From the NCBI RefSeq assembly GCF_004358025.1, contig NZ_SMTL01000007.1, positions 124,001 to 188,000 of the forward strand: a stretch of 64,000 nucleotides of DNA, in the 5' to 3' direction. Positions 1-8,600 of the stretch are shown here, piece by piece; within the stretch, counting starts at the first letter, position 1; each line of letters opens with the position of its first letter. Below the pieces are notes generated by a model, which searched no databases, was not told the DNA's origin, and worked only from the letters and a program-made list of their open reading frames with translations. Both the position numbers and the translations under genes were made by a program. The DNA comes from Rhizobium deserti. Lineage in GTDB: Bacteria > Pseudomonadota > Alphaproteobacteria > Rhizobiales > Rhizobiaceae.

Positions 1-1
1 T

Positions 2-466
2 GAGGCGCTGGTGAAGCGGTTCGGCGATCGCGCCTTGATCGGCGCCGGTACTGTGCTGACGCCAGCCCAGGTCGCGGACGTGGCTGCGACGGGCGCAAAA
101 CTGATCGTTTCACCCAATGCGAATGTCGACGTTATCAAGGCGTCCCGCGACAAGGGCATGGTCAGCCTGCCGGGTGTCGCGACACCGACAGAAGCCTTTG
201 CAGCCATTCAGGCTGGCGCAAGCGGCATCAAGGTTTTTCCGGCCGAAGGCATTCCGCCACAAACCATTAAAGCCTGGAAGGCTGTGCTTCCCAAGGACGT
301 GCCTGTGCTGGCCGTCGGCGGCATCACACCAGAGAACATGCGCCCTTATCTCGACGCCGGCACGGCTGGTTTCGGGATTGGGGGTTCGCTGTTTAAGCCA
401 GGTATGGATGTGGCGGCAGTTGCTGAAAACGCCCGCCAGTTCATCGAGGCGCTCCGCAAGGCATAA
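2..466 (+). CDS. dgoA: 2-dehydro-3-deoxy-6-phosphogalactonate aldolase, 5' end cut by window
   Basis: This is the C-terminal part (about 154 residues) of a KDPG/KDPGal-type class I aldolase. The frame is open from base 2, so the start codon lies outside the window. Family members are about 205-212 residues, so roughly 50 are missing. Conserved stretches visible are LIGAGTVLT, the Schiff-base lysine strand GIKVFPAE, and the phosphate-binding AVGGITPEN and FGIGGSLF loops. The enzyme splits 2-keto-3-deoxy-6-phosphogalactonate into pyruvate and glyceraldehyde 3-phosphate in the De Ley-Doudoroff galactose pathway. The closely related KDPG aldolase Eda cannot be fully excluded from the C-terminal half alone. 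Confidence 0.85.
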   Translation, partial: EALVKRFGDRALIGAGTVLTPAQVADVAATGAKLIVSPNANVDVIKASRDKGMVSLPGVATPTEAFAAIQAGASGIKVFPAEGIPPQTIKAWKAVLPKDVPVLAVGGITPENMRPYLDAGTAGFGIGGSLFKPGMDVAAVAENARQFIEALRKA

Positions 467-601
467 CCGACAGGCTTGGCTTCAGGCGCTTTCAAATGCG
501 TTGCACATGATGGCGAATCATCCGCTAATGTCGCCTTGGGATCCTATCGGGTGCCGAAGACGATCGTCCGTGGCGGGGTACGTCACCGGTTGAAGGTAGA
601 C

Positions 602-1663
602 ATGATGGCATTCGATGCGAATATGCTGGAACGGTTGCGCGCAAAATACCTGAACAATTCCGGCGGAGAGATCTTCGATCCAAAGTTCAAGAAGGTGGGC
701 GAGAAGATCTTCAACAAGGCCGGCACTCGCGTGGCGCCCTATGCCGGTATTCCGACTCTGTTGGACGCCCCCTACCAGCCGCTGGACGCTGAAACTCCGG
801 ATTTTGGCGATCTGCAGGTGGCAATGATCGGCATGCCGATGGATCTCGGCGTGACCAACCGGCCCGGCTCCCGATTTGGGCCGCGCGCGCTGCGTACTAT
901 CGAGCGGGTTGGGCCTTACAATCACGTACTGGAATGCGCGCCTACTTACGAACTCAAGGTGGCCGATATCGGCGACGTGCCCTTCCGCAGCCGCTACAGG
1001 CTCGAGATGAGCCACGAGGATATCGAGAAGCGCGTCAGGCAGATTGTCGACGCGGGCGTCCTCCCCCTGTCGGTTGGCGGTGATCATTCGATCACGCACC
1101 CGATCCTGAGGGCTGTCGGCAGACAAGCGCCGGTCGGCCTTATCCATATCGACGCCCATTGTGACACCAGCGGCTTCTTCGATGAAACGAAGTTTCATCA
1201 CGGAGGGCCCTTCCGCAATGCGGTGCTGGATGGCGTGCTGGATCCGACCCGTACCATCCAGATCGGCATCAGAGGCGCTGCCGAATATCTCTGGGAGTTC
1301 TCTTACGAGTCCGGCATGACGGTCGTCCATGCGGAGGAAGTCACCGGGCTCGGCATTCCCGCCATCATCGAAAAGGCGAGACAGATCGTCGGCGACGGCC
1401 CGACCTATCTCTCATTCGACGTCGACAGTCTCGATCCGAGCTTCGCACCCGGAACCGGCACACCCGAGATCGGCGGCTTGACGACACGCGAGGTTCTGGA
1501 GCTGATCCGCGGCCTCAAGGGGATCAATATCGTCGGTGGCGATGTCGTCGAGGTCGCGCCGCAATACGACGCCACCACCAATACGGCGCATGTCGGCGCC
1601 CAGATGCTGTTCGAGATCCTCAGCCTGATGGTCTACAGCCCTGCCCTCAAGCAAGGCGGTTAA
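602..1663 (+). CDS. ureohydrolase (agmatinase/guanidinobutyrase family)
   Basis: This protein of about 353 residues belongs to the arginase/agmatinase superfamily of binuclear metal hydrolases that release urea from guanidino compounds. The metal ligands are visible in GGDHS, HIDAHCD and SFDVDSLDP, and GTGTPEIGG follows. I chose the paired ATG at 602/605 because GAAGGT lies just before it. The open frame reaches back to 476, but that stretch has no family similarity. About 45 residues precede the first core strand, which is longer than a typical agmatinase (about 305-320 residues). The substrate could be agmatine, 4-guanidinobutyrate, guanidinopropionate or guanidine. The sequence alone does not decide, and no linked transporter helps. 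Confidence 0.85.
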   Translation: MMAFDANMLERLRAKYLNNSGGEIFDPKFKKVGEKIFNKAGTRVAPYAGIPTLLDAPYQPLDAETPDFGDLQVAMIGMPMDLGVTNRPGSRFGPRALRTIERVGPYNHVLECAPTYELKVADIGDVPFRSRYRLEMSHEDIEKRVRQIVDAGVLPLSVGGDHSITHPILRAVGRQAPVGLIHIDAHCDTSGFFDETKFHHGGPFRNAVLDGVLDPTRTIQIGIRGAAEYLWEFSYESGMTVVHAEEVTGLGIPAIIEKARQIVGDGPTYLSFDVDSLDPSFAPGTGTPEIGGLTTREVLELIRGLKGINIVGGDVVEVAPQYDATTNTAHVGAQMLFEILSLMVYSPALKQGG

Positions 1664-1682
1664 GGCCATTGCTTTTGCACAA

Positions 1683-1704
1683 CGCCGCTTCCTCGGATGC
1701 GGCG
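1683..1704. terminator. short hairpin between convergent genes
   Basis: CGCCGC and GCGGCG are separated by 10 bases in the 106-base gap between the ureohydrolase and htpG, whose 3' ends face each other. The stem is only 6 bp and there is no T run, so it is at most a weak bidirectional terminator. Confidence 0.3.
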
Positions 1705-1769
1705 CTGGCCTTGGCCGGCCACTACATCCGCAACGGGGTGAACGCCGCGGATGTCAGCTCAATACTTAA

Positions 1770-3659
1770 TCAGACCTGCGCCGCCCGTGCGAAGACACGT
1801 TGAAGACGTTCCGCGAAGGCACGAGGGTCTGCCGGCTTCTCACCGTCAAGCACCCGCGCTTGGTCCAGGAGCAGCAGCACCGCATCCTCTCGGAAAGCTG
1901 GATCTTGCGTCGCGGCAATGGACTGGATCATGGCATGTTCAGGATTGACTTCGAGCACCGGCTTGGTGCCGCCATCTATCCGGCCGGCACCCTGCAGTAT
2001 CTTTTCCAGCTGCCGGTCATAGCTCCCTTCGGCCGCGATCAGGCAGACCGCGCTCTCCGTCAGGCGTTCGGAACTGCGCACGTCGGAAACCTGGTCCGCC
2101 AGTCTCTCCTTGGCAAAGGTTAACAAATCCTGAAGAGCCGGTGAACTGGTTCCGCTGGCTGCAACCTCCGCCCCCACCTTGGCGAATTGGGCAAGATCGG
2201 CAGCACCCTGGCTGACCGACTTGAATGACTTGCCTTCAAATTGCGGCGCATTCATCACCCAGAAGCTGTCGATCTGGTCCGCAAGCAGCAGAACTTCTAT
2301 CCCGCGTGCGCGGAAGCCTTCGAGTTGAGGCGACGCTGCAAGTTGCTCCAGGCTTCCCCCGGCGAGATAGTAGATAGCTTCCTGCCCTTCCTTGGCATCC
2401 TTCACATAGTCGGCGAGCGAACGGTAGGCCTCGCCAGAGGTGGTGGTGCGGAAACGAGAAAGAGCCAGCAACTGATCCCGCTTCTCGAAGTCTTCGTAGA
2501 TACCTTCCTTCAGGACGGAGCCGAAATTGCTCCACAGCTTGAGGAAAGCCTCGGTATCGGTTTCGGCGAGCTTCTCGATCGCGGTCAGGATGCGGCTTGT
2601 GACACCCTTGCGGATGGCAGACAGGATGGGGCTCTCCTGGATCATCTCACGCGAGACATTCAGAGGCAGATCGGCCGTGTCAATCAGTCCCCGCACGAAA
2701 CGAAGGTAGCGGGGCAGAAGTTCTGCATCGTCAGTAATGAAGACCCGCTTCACATAAAGCTTCATCCGTCCTTTTCTGTCCGGATCGAACATGTCGAAAG
2801 GCTGCGATCCCGGAATGAAGGCGAGCGCCGTATATTCATGGCGCCCTTCGGCCCGGAAGTGCACGGTTAGCGCTGGCTCGTCATACTCGCCCGATAGGCT
2901 CTGGTAGAAGCCCTGGTATTCTTCGTTCGTGACCTCTGCTTTGGATTTGGTCCACAGCGCGCTGCCGTCGGTGATCTGCGCAGGCTCTGCTTCTGGCTTT
3001 TCCCGCACACGGATCGGCACGGGTACGTGCCCGGACTGCTCCTTGACCAGACGCTCGATCGTCCAGCGGGAGGCGTAGGATTTGGCATCCTCCATCAGAT
3101 GAAGGGTGATGCGCGTTCCCCGGCTCGGCGCGCTTGCGGGATCTGCTGCGGCAATGCTGTAGCTTCCCTTTCCGTCCGAAGACCACTGCCATGCCTCCGA
3201 TGATCCGGCCCTGCGTGAAACCACATCAACCCGATCGGCCACCATGAAGCAGGAATAGAAGCCGACGCCGAACTGGCCGATGAGCTGGGCACCCTCGCCC
3301 GCCTTGTTGGCCTGGATGCGCTCCAAGAATGCGCGGGTGCCGGAGCGTGCGATCGTCCCCAGCGCCTCGATCATCTCTTCGCGGCTCATGCCGATGCCGT
3401 TGTCTTCGATAACGATCTTCTGTCCGGCTTCATCGAGTGAAAGCGTGATCCGGCTGTCGGCATCCTGGGCAAGCAGAGCAGGGTTTTCGATCGCTTCATA
3501 ACGAAGCTTTTCGCAGGCGTCGGCAGCGTTGGAGATGAGTTCGCGAAGAAAGATGTCCTTATCCGAATAAACGGAATGGACCATCATATGCAGGAGGCGG
3601 GCAACATCGGCTTCGAAGGCGTGCGTTTCGGCGGGCTTTTCGACAGTGTCGGTGGTCAT
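1770..3659 (-). CDS. htpG: molecular chaperone HtpG (Hsp90)
   Basis: This is bacterial Hsp90, a 629-residue cytosolic ATP-dependent chaperone dimer. The N-terminal GHKL ATPase shows LISNAADACEKLR, IEDNGIGMSREEM and QFGVGFYSCFMVAD. The middle domain has LYVKRVFITDD and PLNVSREMIQES, with a dimerisation domain at the C end. The frame is open upstream to 3836. The ATG at 3659 is preferred because AGGGAGA precedes it and the Hsp90 homology begins soon after (HAFEADVARLLHMMVHSVYSDKD). The upstream gap of about 305 bases holds two perfect palindromes (3788-3834) and no other gene. I saw no CIRCE element. A heat-shock sigma promoter was not clear. Confidence 0.97.
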   Translation of the reverse strand: MTTDTVEKPAETHAFEADVARLLHMMVHSVYSDKDIFLRELISNAADACEKLRYEAIENPALLAQDADSRITLSLDEAGQKIVIEDNGIGMSREEMIEALGTIARSGTRAFLERIQANKAGEGAQLIGQFGVGFYSCFMVADRVDVVSRRAGSSEAWQWSSDGKGSYSIAAADPASAPSRGTRITLHLMEDAKSYASRWTIERLVKEQSGHVPVPIRVREKPEAEPAQITDGSALWTKSKAEVTNEEYQGFYQSLSGEYDEPALTVHFRAEGRHEYTALAFIPGSQPFDMFDPDRKGRMKLYVKRVFITDDAELLPRYLRFVRGLIDTADLPLNVSREMIQESPILSAIRKGVTSRILTAIEKLAETDTEAFLKLWSNFGSVLKEGIYEDFEKRDQLLALSRFRTTTSGEAYRSLADYVKDAKEGQEAIYYLAGGSLEQLAASPQLEGFRARGIEVLLLADQIDSFWVMNAPQFEGKSFKSVSQGAADLAQFAKVGAEVAASGTSSPALQDLLTFAKERLADQVSDVRSSERLTESAVCLIAAEGSYDRQLEKILQGAGRIDGGTKPVLEVNPEHAMIQSIAATQDPAFREDAVLLLLDQARVLDGEKPADPRAFAERLQRVFARAAQV

Positions 3660-3787
3660 TGATTGCGGATCTCCCTGAGCGGAAAAAGATGCCGATGAGT
3701 TGGCAAGTCTCGACAGAAAATTCAAGACGTTTTTGGCGGTGTCTGTTCGTGCTCCACCTTTGGCACTTTGGTCTTGGCTGGGCCTCT

Positions 3788-3834
3788 GTTGACAGCTGTC
3801 AACAAGTCGGGCCGACCAGTTGACAGCTGTCAAC
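3788..3834. promoter_or_regulatory. two identical 16-bp palindromes upstream of htpG (FNR/FixK-like boxes)
   Basis: GTTGACAGCTGTCAAC occurs at 3788-3803 and again at 3819-3834. Each copy is a perfect palindrome, and the centres are 31 bp apart, about three helical turns. Each contains TTGAC-N4-GTCAA, which fits the CRP/FNR-family anaerobox used by rhizobial FixK and FnrN (TTGA-N6-TCAA). They lie 130-175 bp upstream of the htpG start, in a 305-base non-coding gap between htpG and the recombinase gene. The rest of this gap shows nothing I recognise. The boxes could instead serve another dimeric regulator. Confidence 0.6.
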
Positions 3835-3964
3835 ATGCCAACGACTCACTCGCACGTTGAAGTGTGATCGAGGGAAAAAAGAGCCGAACCACGCAGCGGC
3901 GCCTACCTGAAGATGGAAGACTATGCTTCAAATTTGGGGCCTCACCATATTTTACTCGGGTCGT

Positions 3965-5116
3965 TTATGGGAGGCGCGGCCGCGACCTCAGCTGCGCCTG
4001 GTGCATGATTTCGGACAGGGGAATGCCAAGCTGGGAAGCCTCCAGGACATAGCCCAGCCTTAGGCTTTGGGAAGAGATCTTCGCGGGGTCCACGCCGGCT
4101 TTCCGGCAGCGTGTCTTGAGGATGAGGCCGACGGATTGCGGGGTGAGGGCCCGCCAATCGACATTACCCCACTGGTCGATCCGGCGGAAAACAGAACCGC
4201 TGTGGATGCCTGAATCTGCCAGCCACTGCTTCAACGCAACCACGGGATAACCGACCATCCGCACCTCTCCCTGCTTTGATGAATTCGCCCCTGAAGGTTT
4301 GAGGCGGATGATCATGCAAGGTTGGGGAGATGACGCGTCGCCCGCGTCATCGAGTGGCTCGCCATCCAAGAGATCCTCGACCTGCAGGTTGACCAGCTCC
4401 GCGCGCCGCCGTCCGCCCGACGCAAACGCTGTGAGAAGGAGTGCCCTGTCGCGGATGTCGTGAAGGAGGTTAGTGTTGCAGGTCGCCAGCAACTTTTGAA
4501 GAACGTCGCTGGTCACAGCCCGCGTCCCCTCGCTTACCGCCGAAGCTTGGCGGGTGCTCTGGAGGACGTCCTTTATGACAGAACTCCATGAACCCAATGC
4601 AAGTCCCCGCGCCTTGGCCAAACTCCTCCAACTGGTCAGCCTACGCCGCACCGTGGCAGACGAGTGGCCAGTCGCGCCCCGCAGCAAGCCCCTCGACTGC
4701 ATGCCCTGCTGGACTTGCGCCGGCATGCTTAGCTCACTCGCTTTGGCTTTACCGCCATCACGTCTTCGGTGATGCGCCACGAATTGCAGAAGCAAAGCTT
4801 CCGGCGCGGGCCAGGACAGGGCGTCTCCAGTGGACATAAGGCACCATGTCTCCAGATAAACAAGATCCGAGGCGAGAGCGCGAACCGTATTGTTACTCAA
4901 GCCTTGCCGGCTCAAGCGACATAGCGTCTCGACATCATCATCCGCCAAAACGGTCGCCAGGAAGTTGCGGCGGTTGAACGAAAAGATCCCCTCAAGTTCG
5001 TCGAGACGCTCGGCCCGCTTCAAGGCCTCAGGAGACAAGGCGTCTGCCAGTATCCGCGAACCTTCTGACATCCTGTCACTCCTGCCGCTGAAGTCTTCGG
5101 AGGCACATCTCGGCAT
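3965..5116 (-). pseudogene. tyrosine recombinase-like protein, catalytic C-terminus degenerate
   Basis: The 383-codon frame has a SAM-like core-binding domain (about residues 75-190) and a phage-integrase-fold domain (about 205-383). The box I arginine is present in ASGGRRRAEL. The box II region reads ISSQSLRLGYVLEA, where active relatives have a His (GHSLRRG). The protein ends at RSRPRLP, before the nucleophilic tyrosine. Reading through the TAA at 3965-3967 continues TTRVKYGEA, which may be the lost tyrosine box. So this is probably an inactivated integrase remnant. The start may be 5116 or the ATG at 5071. No attachment repeat or mobile-element cargo is evident nearby. Confidence 0.6.
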
Positions 5117-5206
5117 TCACTCCGGGTCTAAGAGACGCAGCACCTATGCTCCGAGCCAGCGTCACCACGGCCGCCTGCTTCACGAAACTTACCGCCGCCG
5201 ATCGTA

Positions 5207-5221
5207 GATCCTTCAAGGATC
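5207..5221. repeat. 15-bp inverted repeat GATCCTT-C-AAGGATC
   Basis: This is a perfect 7-bp inverted repeat around a single base, in the 248-base gap (5117-5364) between the recombinase remnant and the deacetylase-fold gene. The gap also holds TCACAGCTGTCA near 5306, which resembles the centre of the htpG palindromes. No gene, RNA or promoter is recognisable there. The role could be an operator or a short transcript hairpin. Confidence 0.35.
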
Positions 5222-5364
5222 AGCCGAGACCAATAAGCGAGGAATTCCGGCAGAAAGCTGGTCGCTGAAAGTGCGACTGATGTAGCCTGAACGCGTCGGC
5301 ACGACTCACAGCTGTCACTATCGATATCACGCCAATAAAATCGGAGCAATTCAACCTAGAGACG

Positions 5365-6237
5365 TCAGTTTTCGTCTCTGTCTTGGCGTTCGAAGTGCTC
5401 GGCAATCTGCTGGCCTGTCGCAACCCATACATCCGGCTTCGTCTGCACATAGCGCAGAAAGTCCCGCAGCAAATGCCAGCGCATTGGGCGGCCAGAGACC
5501 TGCGGGTGCAGGACCAGCGTAGTAACGCCGCCCCAGGCGTGGGTCGCCTCGAACTCATCGATCCACAATCGCAGCACTGCGTCCCGGCCGAACAGCGGCC
5601 GAGAACTGCTACGACTCGACATGCCGAAGTTCCAGTCGTCGAAGGCGAAATTCACCGGTATTTCGACAAGGCCGCGATCAGCCCCATGGGGCGCATGACG
5701 ATAGGGGAGGATGTCATCCCTGAACGAGCTGGAATAACGGATGCCGGACCTTGCGAGATAAGCCAGCAGCTCCGGAAAATTCTCTCCCGACGGCGCCCGG
5801 TAACCCACCGGCCGCACGCCAAGCGCCGACTGCAGCGCCTCAAAGCCGCGATCAATCTCCTCGAATGCCTCATCGAGCTTGTCGCGCTCCGGCAGCTTGT
5901 GGAGATAGCCATGGTGACCGATCTCATGGCCGGCAGCCAGCATAGTCTCGCAGATCGCCCGATGCGCCAGTGCCGTCCAGCCAGGCGTGAAGAAGGTTGC
6001 CTTAATGGCAAGCTCGTCCATCAGCTCAAGAATCTTACGTATGCCGACGCGGGCGTCGTAGCCGCCGTGTGATGTCGTCACCATGCGATCGACATTAGAC
6101 GGATTATTGCCGATCCAGGCCGTTTCGGCATCGACATCGAAACCGACGAAAACGGCACTCCTGGCACCATTCGGCCAGGTCATGGCCGGTGCGGCGGGAG
6201 CAGGATTGAGCGGGCGAGGGGAGAGGTCGTACGTCAT
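5365..6237 (-). CDS. polysaccharide-deacetylase-fold hydrolase (PuuE-like)
   Basis: This 290-residue NodB/PuuE-type protein shows the metal-site motifs FDVDAE (about residue 33), FFTPGW, HEIGHHGYLH (about 105) and GYRAPSGENFPELL, and later LVLHPQVSGRPMR. Such proteins hydrolyse N-acetyl or cyclic amide C-N bonds. The PuuE branch includes cofactor-independent allantoinases and peptidoglycan or chitin deacetylase-like proteins. The ATG at 6237 has GAGGAG in front. It is the last gene of the minus-strand operon that begins with the C-N lyase at 11714, and it starts 9 bases after the MmgE/PrpD gene. The context suggests amide or imide hydrolysis of an imported amino-acid-like compound rather than cell-wall work. 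Confidence 0.8.
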   Translation of the reverse strand: MTYDLSPRPLNPAPAAPAMTWPNGARSAVFVGFDVDAETAWIGNNPSNVDRMVTTSHGGYDARVGIRKILELMDELAIKATFFTPGWTALAHRAICETMLAAGHEIGHHGYLHKLPERDKLDEAFEEIDRGFEALQSALGVRPVGYRAPSGENFPELLAYLARSGIRYSSSFRDDILPYRHAPHGADRGLVEIPVNFAFDDWNFGMSSRSSSRPLFGRDAVLRLWIDEFEATHAWGGVTTLVLHPQVSGRPMRWHLLRDFLRYVQTKPDVWVATGQQIAEHFERQDRDEN

Positions 6238-6246
6238 GTTGTCTCC

Positions 6247-7638
6247 TCAGCGAAAAGTCGCACGGTTATCGGCATCGCCGGACAGCCGCGAGATCAGCTC
6301 TGCTACATCGTCGAACTGGTCCAGATCGGTCAGCATGGACCAAAGCGCGTCAGCGCGTGTATCATCGGTCGCCATTGCGGCAAGCGCGCGGAACTTCGCG
6401 GCAACAGAGGCAAGCGGCATCGGCCGCTCTGCCGAGCCGGTGGCGCGGGGCACCATGCGCTGGATGCGGAAACCATCGTCGAACTCCACCGACACGATCG
6501 GCTCGTCGAGCGGCAGCATGCCCTCGTCGACCGACAGCGTCATGCGCGCCATTAGCTCGACGATGCGGGGATCCTCGCGACGCTCCTGGGTATAGGATTC
6601 CAGGCCGGCGCTGCCATGGACGCAGCGGGCGGCTAGCGCATAAGGCAGGCTCATCTGCGTTGGCGCCAGTGCACCATTTTCGCGGGCACCGCACATGCCC
6701 ATCAGCATGGGGCTCATTGCAAGCCCGATCGACCTGATCTGAGCCGGCGTACGTCCGGTCTCTACCAGCATGTCCTCGAGCGCATCGATGGCCGAATGGG
6801 CACCACGGCAGGACGCATAGGGTTTGAGGACCGCGCGGCGGAGCTTGAAATCGACGCCCAGATCCTCGGACAGTTTTTCGGGTTGGCATGTGTCCTTGTT
6901 GAAGGTGCGGAAGAAGCCGCCCCAGACATCATCGAACACCCGTGACGGACCAGTCATGCCGCCGGCGGCCAATTCCGTCGCCAGCAAACCGCCTTCCGAG
7001 GCGCGACCGGCATGGATCTTCTTGGCCTGCGAGCCATCGTGGATGAAGGCCCAGAGACCGGAGGAGAAGCTTGTGGACAAGGTCATTGCATCGCGTGAGG
7101 CCAGTGGATCGAGCCCGAGCAGACGTGAAGCCCCCGCAGCGGCGGCAAACGTGCCGCAGGTGGCGGTCGAATGCCAGCCCAGACTGTTATGGGCATCGTA
7201 GCCACCGGCAGCTTCAAGCAGGCGGCGGCCGGCGTCATAACCGGCGACGACGGCAGTAATGAGCTGCTTCCCGCTCACAGGTCTTGCCACCTTGCCGATG
7301 GCGGCCATCACGGCCGGCAAAACGACGGCACCGGAATGGTCGCAGCCACCGGAGTCATCGAGTTCGAGCGCATGCGCGGCAACCCCGTTCAGCAAGGCCG
7401 CGTCGTGGGCGGATGTGTATCTCTTGGTGCCCCATACGGGGGTTTCTCCGGCTGCCGTTGCCACGGCGCCGGCGATGCGGAACTCTGCCGATCGCGTTCC
7501 GGCAAGGGCCGCGCCCAGCGTGTCGGCTATATGGATCTTGGCCTTCGCGACGACATCTTCCGGCAGGTCTTCAAACTGCAGCGTCGCTGTGAACTGCGCC
7601 AGGAGGTCGATCGGCTTGGTGCCGAGGCTGCGGGACAT
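6247..7638 (-). CDS. MmgE/PrpD family protein (possible iminodisuccinate-type epimerase)
   Basis: This 463-residue MmgE/PrpD-fold protein has typical blocks ADTLGAALAG, HALELDDSGG, GWHSTATCGTFAAAAGASRLLGLD, KPYASCRGAHSAIDAL, and a C-terminal dimerisation lid. Known members are 2-methylcitrate dehydratase, cis-aconitate decarboxylase and iminodisuccinate epimerase of Agrobacterium. Its partners are a C-N lyase of the argininosuccinate-lyase family and a polar amino-acid ABC importer. This fits an epimerase that feeds the lyase better than the methylcitrate cycle, because no prpB or prpC is present. The function is therefore inferred from context. It sits between the binding-protein gene and the deacetylase-fold gene of the same operon. 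Confidence 0.85.
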   Translation of the reverse strand: MSRSLGTKPIDLLAQFTATLQFEDLPEDVVAKAKIHIADTLGAALAGTRSAEFRIAGAVATAAGETPVWGTKRYTSAHDAALLNGVAAHALELDDSGGCDHSGAVVLPAVMAAIGKVARPVSGKQLITAVVAGYDAGRRLLEAAGGYDAHNSLGWHSTATCGTFAAAAGASRLLGLDPLASRDAMTLSTSFSSGLWAFIHDGSQAKKIHAGRASEGGLLATELAAGGMTGPSRVFDDVWGGFFRTFNKDTCQPEKLSEDLGVDFKLRRAVLKPYASCRGAHSAIDALEDMLVETGRTPAQIRSIGLAMSPMLMGMCGARENGALAPTQMSLPYALAARCVHGSAGLESYTQERREDPRIVELMARMTLSVDEGMLPLDEPIVSVEFDDGFRIQRMVPRATGSAERPMPLASVAAKFRALAAMATDDTRADALWSMLTDLDQFDDVAELISRLSGDADNRATFR

Positions 7639-7674
7639 ATGCCGATCTCTCGGAGAATGCGAGGAGGGGAGGTG

Positions 7675-7702
7675 GAGCCCGAACCGCTGCCGGTCCGGGC
7701 TC
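7675..7702 (-). terminator. intercistronic hairpin after the binding-protein gene
   Basis: GAGCCCG and CGGGCTC form a perfect 7-bp stem around a 14-base loop, directly 3' of the binding-protein gene (stop at 7708) and before the MmgE/PrpD gene. Such hairpins commonly stabilise the binding-protein mRNA or partly terminate transcription. The T run is poor, so full termination is unlikely. Confidence 0.5.
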
Positions 7703-7707
7703 TTGGG

Positions 7708-8538
7708 TTACTTGGCGGCTTCGCCGTTGATGTAGATGCCGTCGAGCATCGCAGCTTCGAGGCCGAAGCTGGCGAAGATCTTCTTGTATTCACCGCTCTC
7801 AATCAGCGCCTTGAGCGCGCCTGCATAGGCGTCGCGCAGTTCGGTATCCTTCTTGGCGAAGCCGATACCCTGGTAGACGGCGGTGAAAGGTTCGCCGATG
7901 ACCGCATAGGTGTCTTTCTCGAGGTTCATCAGGTAGGGGATCGTTTCCGACCCCTGAACGGCGGCATCGACGCGGCCCTGCTTCAACTGGGCGCGGGCGT
8001 CGGCCGAACCTTCGGTGCCGACCACCTTGATGGCGGGCTTGCCGGCGGCTTCGCAATTGGCAGCGCTCCACTTCGCGGTTTCATCCGGGAAAGAGGTGCG
8101 ACGGCTCATGCCGATAGTCTTGCCGCAGAGGTCGGTCTGCGCCTTGAACTCGTCCCTGCGCGCAAAGGAAACGTAGAACTGCGCGCCGGACTTCATGTAG
8201 TCGACGAAATCAAGCGTGTCGCGGCGCTTTGGCAGGTCGCTCATGCCGGAATGGATGAGGTCGACGCGGCCGGTGGTCAGCGACGGGATCATCTGCTCGA
8301 AACCGATATCGGCCCATTCGACCTTGACGCCGAGCTGTTTCGCCAGCGCCAGGCCGAGATCGATGTCGAGGCCCTTCAACTCATTGGTCGCAGGATCCTT
8401 GTATTCCATTGGCGGATAGTTCGGCTGGTTGGCAACGGCCACCTTGCCGGCCGACTTGATGCGCTCCGGCAGTTCCGCGGCGGATACGGAAGTTGCAGTA
8501 ATGCAGGCCAGCGCCAGCGTAGCGAAATACTTGTTCAT
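7708..8538 (-). CDS. ABC transporter substrate-binding protein, family 3 (polar amino-acid type)
   Basis: This 276-residue periplasmic protein starts with a Sec signal peptide (MNKYFATLALACITATSVSA, cleavage after about residue 20). The type II periplasmic fold of the Glu/Gln/His-binding family follows. Visible blocks include NYPPMEYKDPATNELKGLDIDL, the Asp-rich FDF-type region, and QGSETIPYLM. The ATG at 8538 is preferred over the upstream frame because AAGGGGAA precedes it and it begins the signal peptide. It is co-transcribed with the ATPase and permease upstream. Given the lyase and epimerase genes, the ligand may be an aspartate-like or imino-dicarboxylate compound. That is inference. 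Confidence 0.9.
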   Translation of the reverse strand: MNKYFATLALACITATSVSAAELPERIKSAGKVAVANQPNYPPMEYKDPATNELKGLDIDLGLALAKQLGVKVEWADIGFEQMIPSLTTGRVDLIHSGMSDLPKRRDTLDFVDYMKSGAQFYVSFARRDEFKAQTDLCGKTIGMSRRTSFPDETAKWSAANCEAAGKPAIKVVGTEGSADARAQLKQGRVDAAVQGSETIPYLMNLEKDTYAVIGEPFTAVYQGIGFAKKDTELRDAYAGALKALIESGEYKKIFASFGLEAAMLDGIYINGEAAK

Positions 8539-8600
8539 GCGAATTCCCCTTTTGCCTTTGATGCGGATAGGTGATGGCGGTCGCCACATGGATGTCTTGT

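Noticed and set aside
3660-3836. 59-residue N-terminal extension of HtpG
   Set aside because: It would translate the duplicated palindromes, lacks Hsp90 similarity, and a good ribosome site precedes the ATG at 3659.
7171-8574. Long open frame (467 codons) on the plus strand opposite the MmgE/PrpD and binding-protein genes
   Set aside because: It is antisense to two well-supported genes, its product shows no domain, and long antisense frames are expected in this high-GC codon usage.
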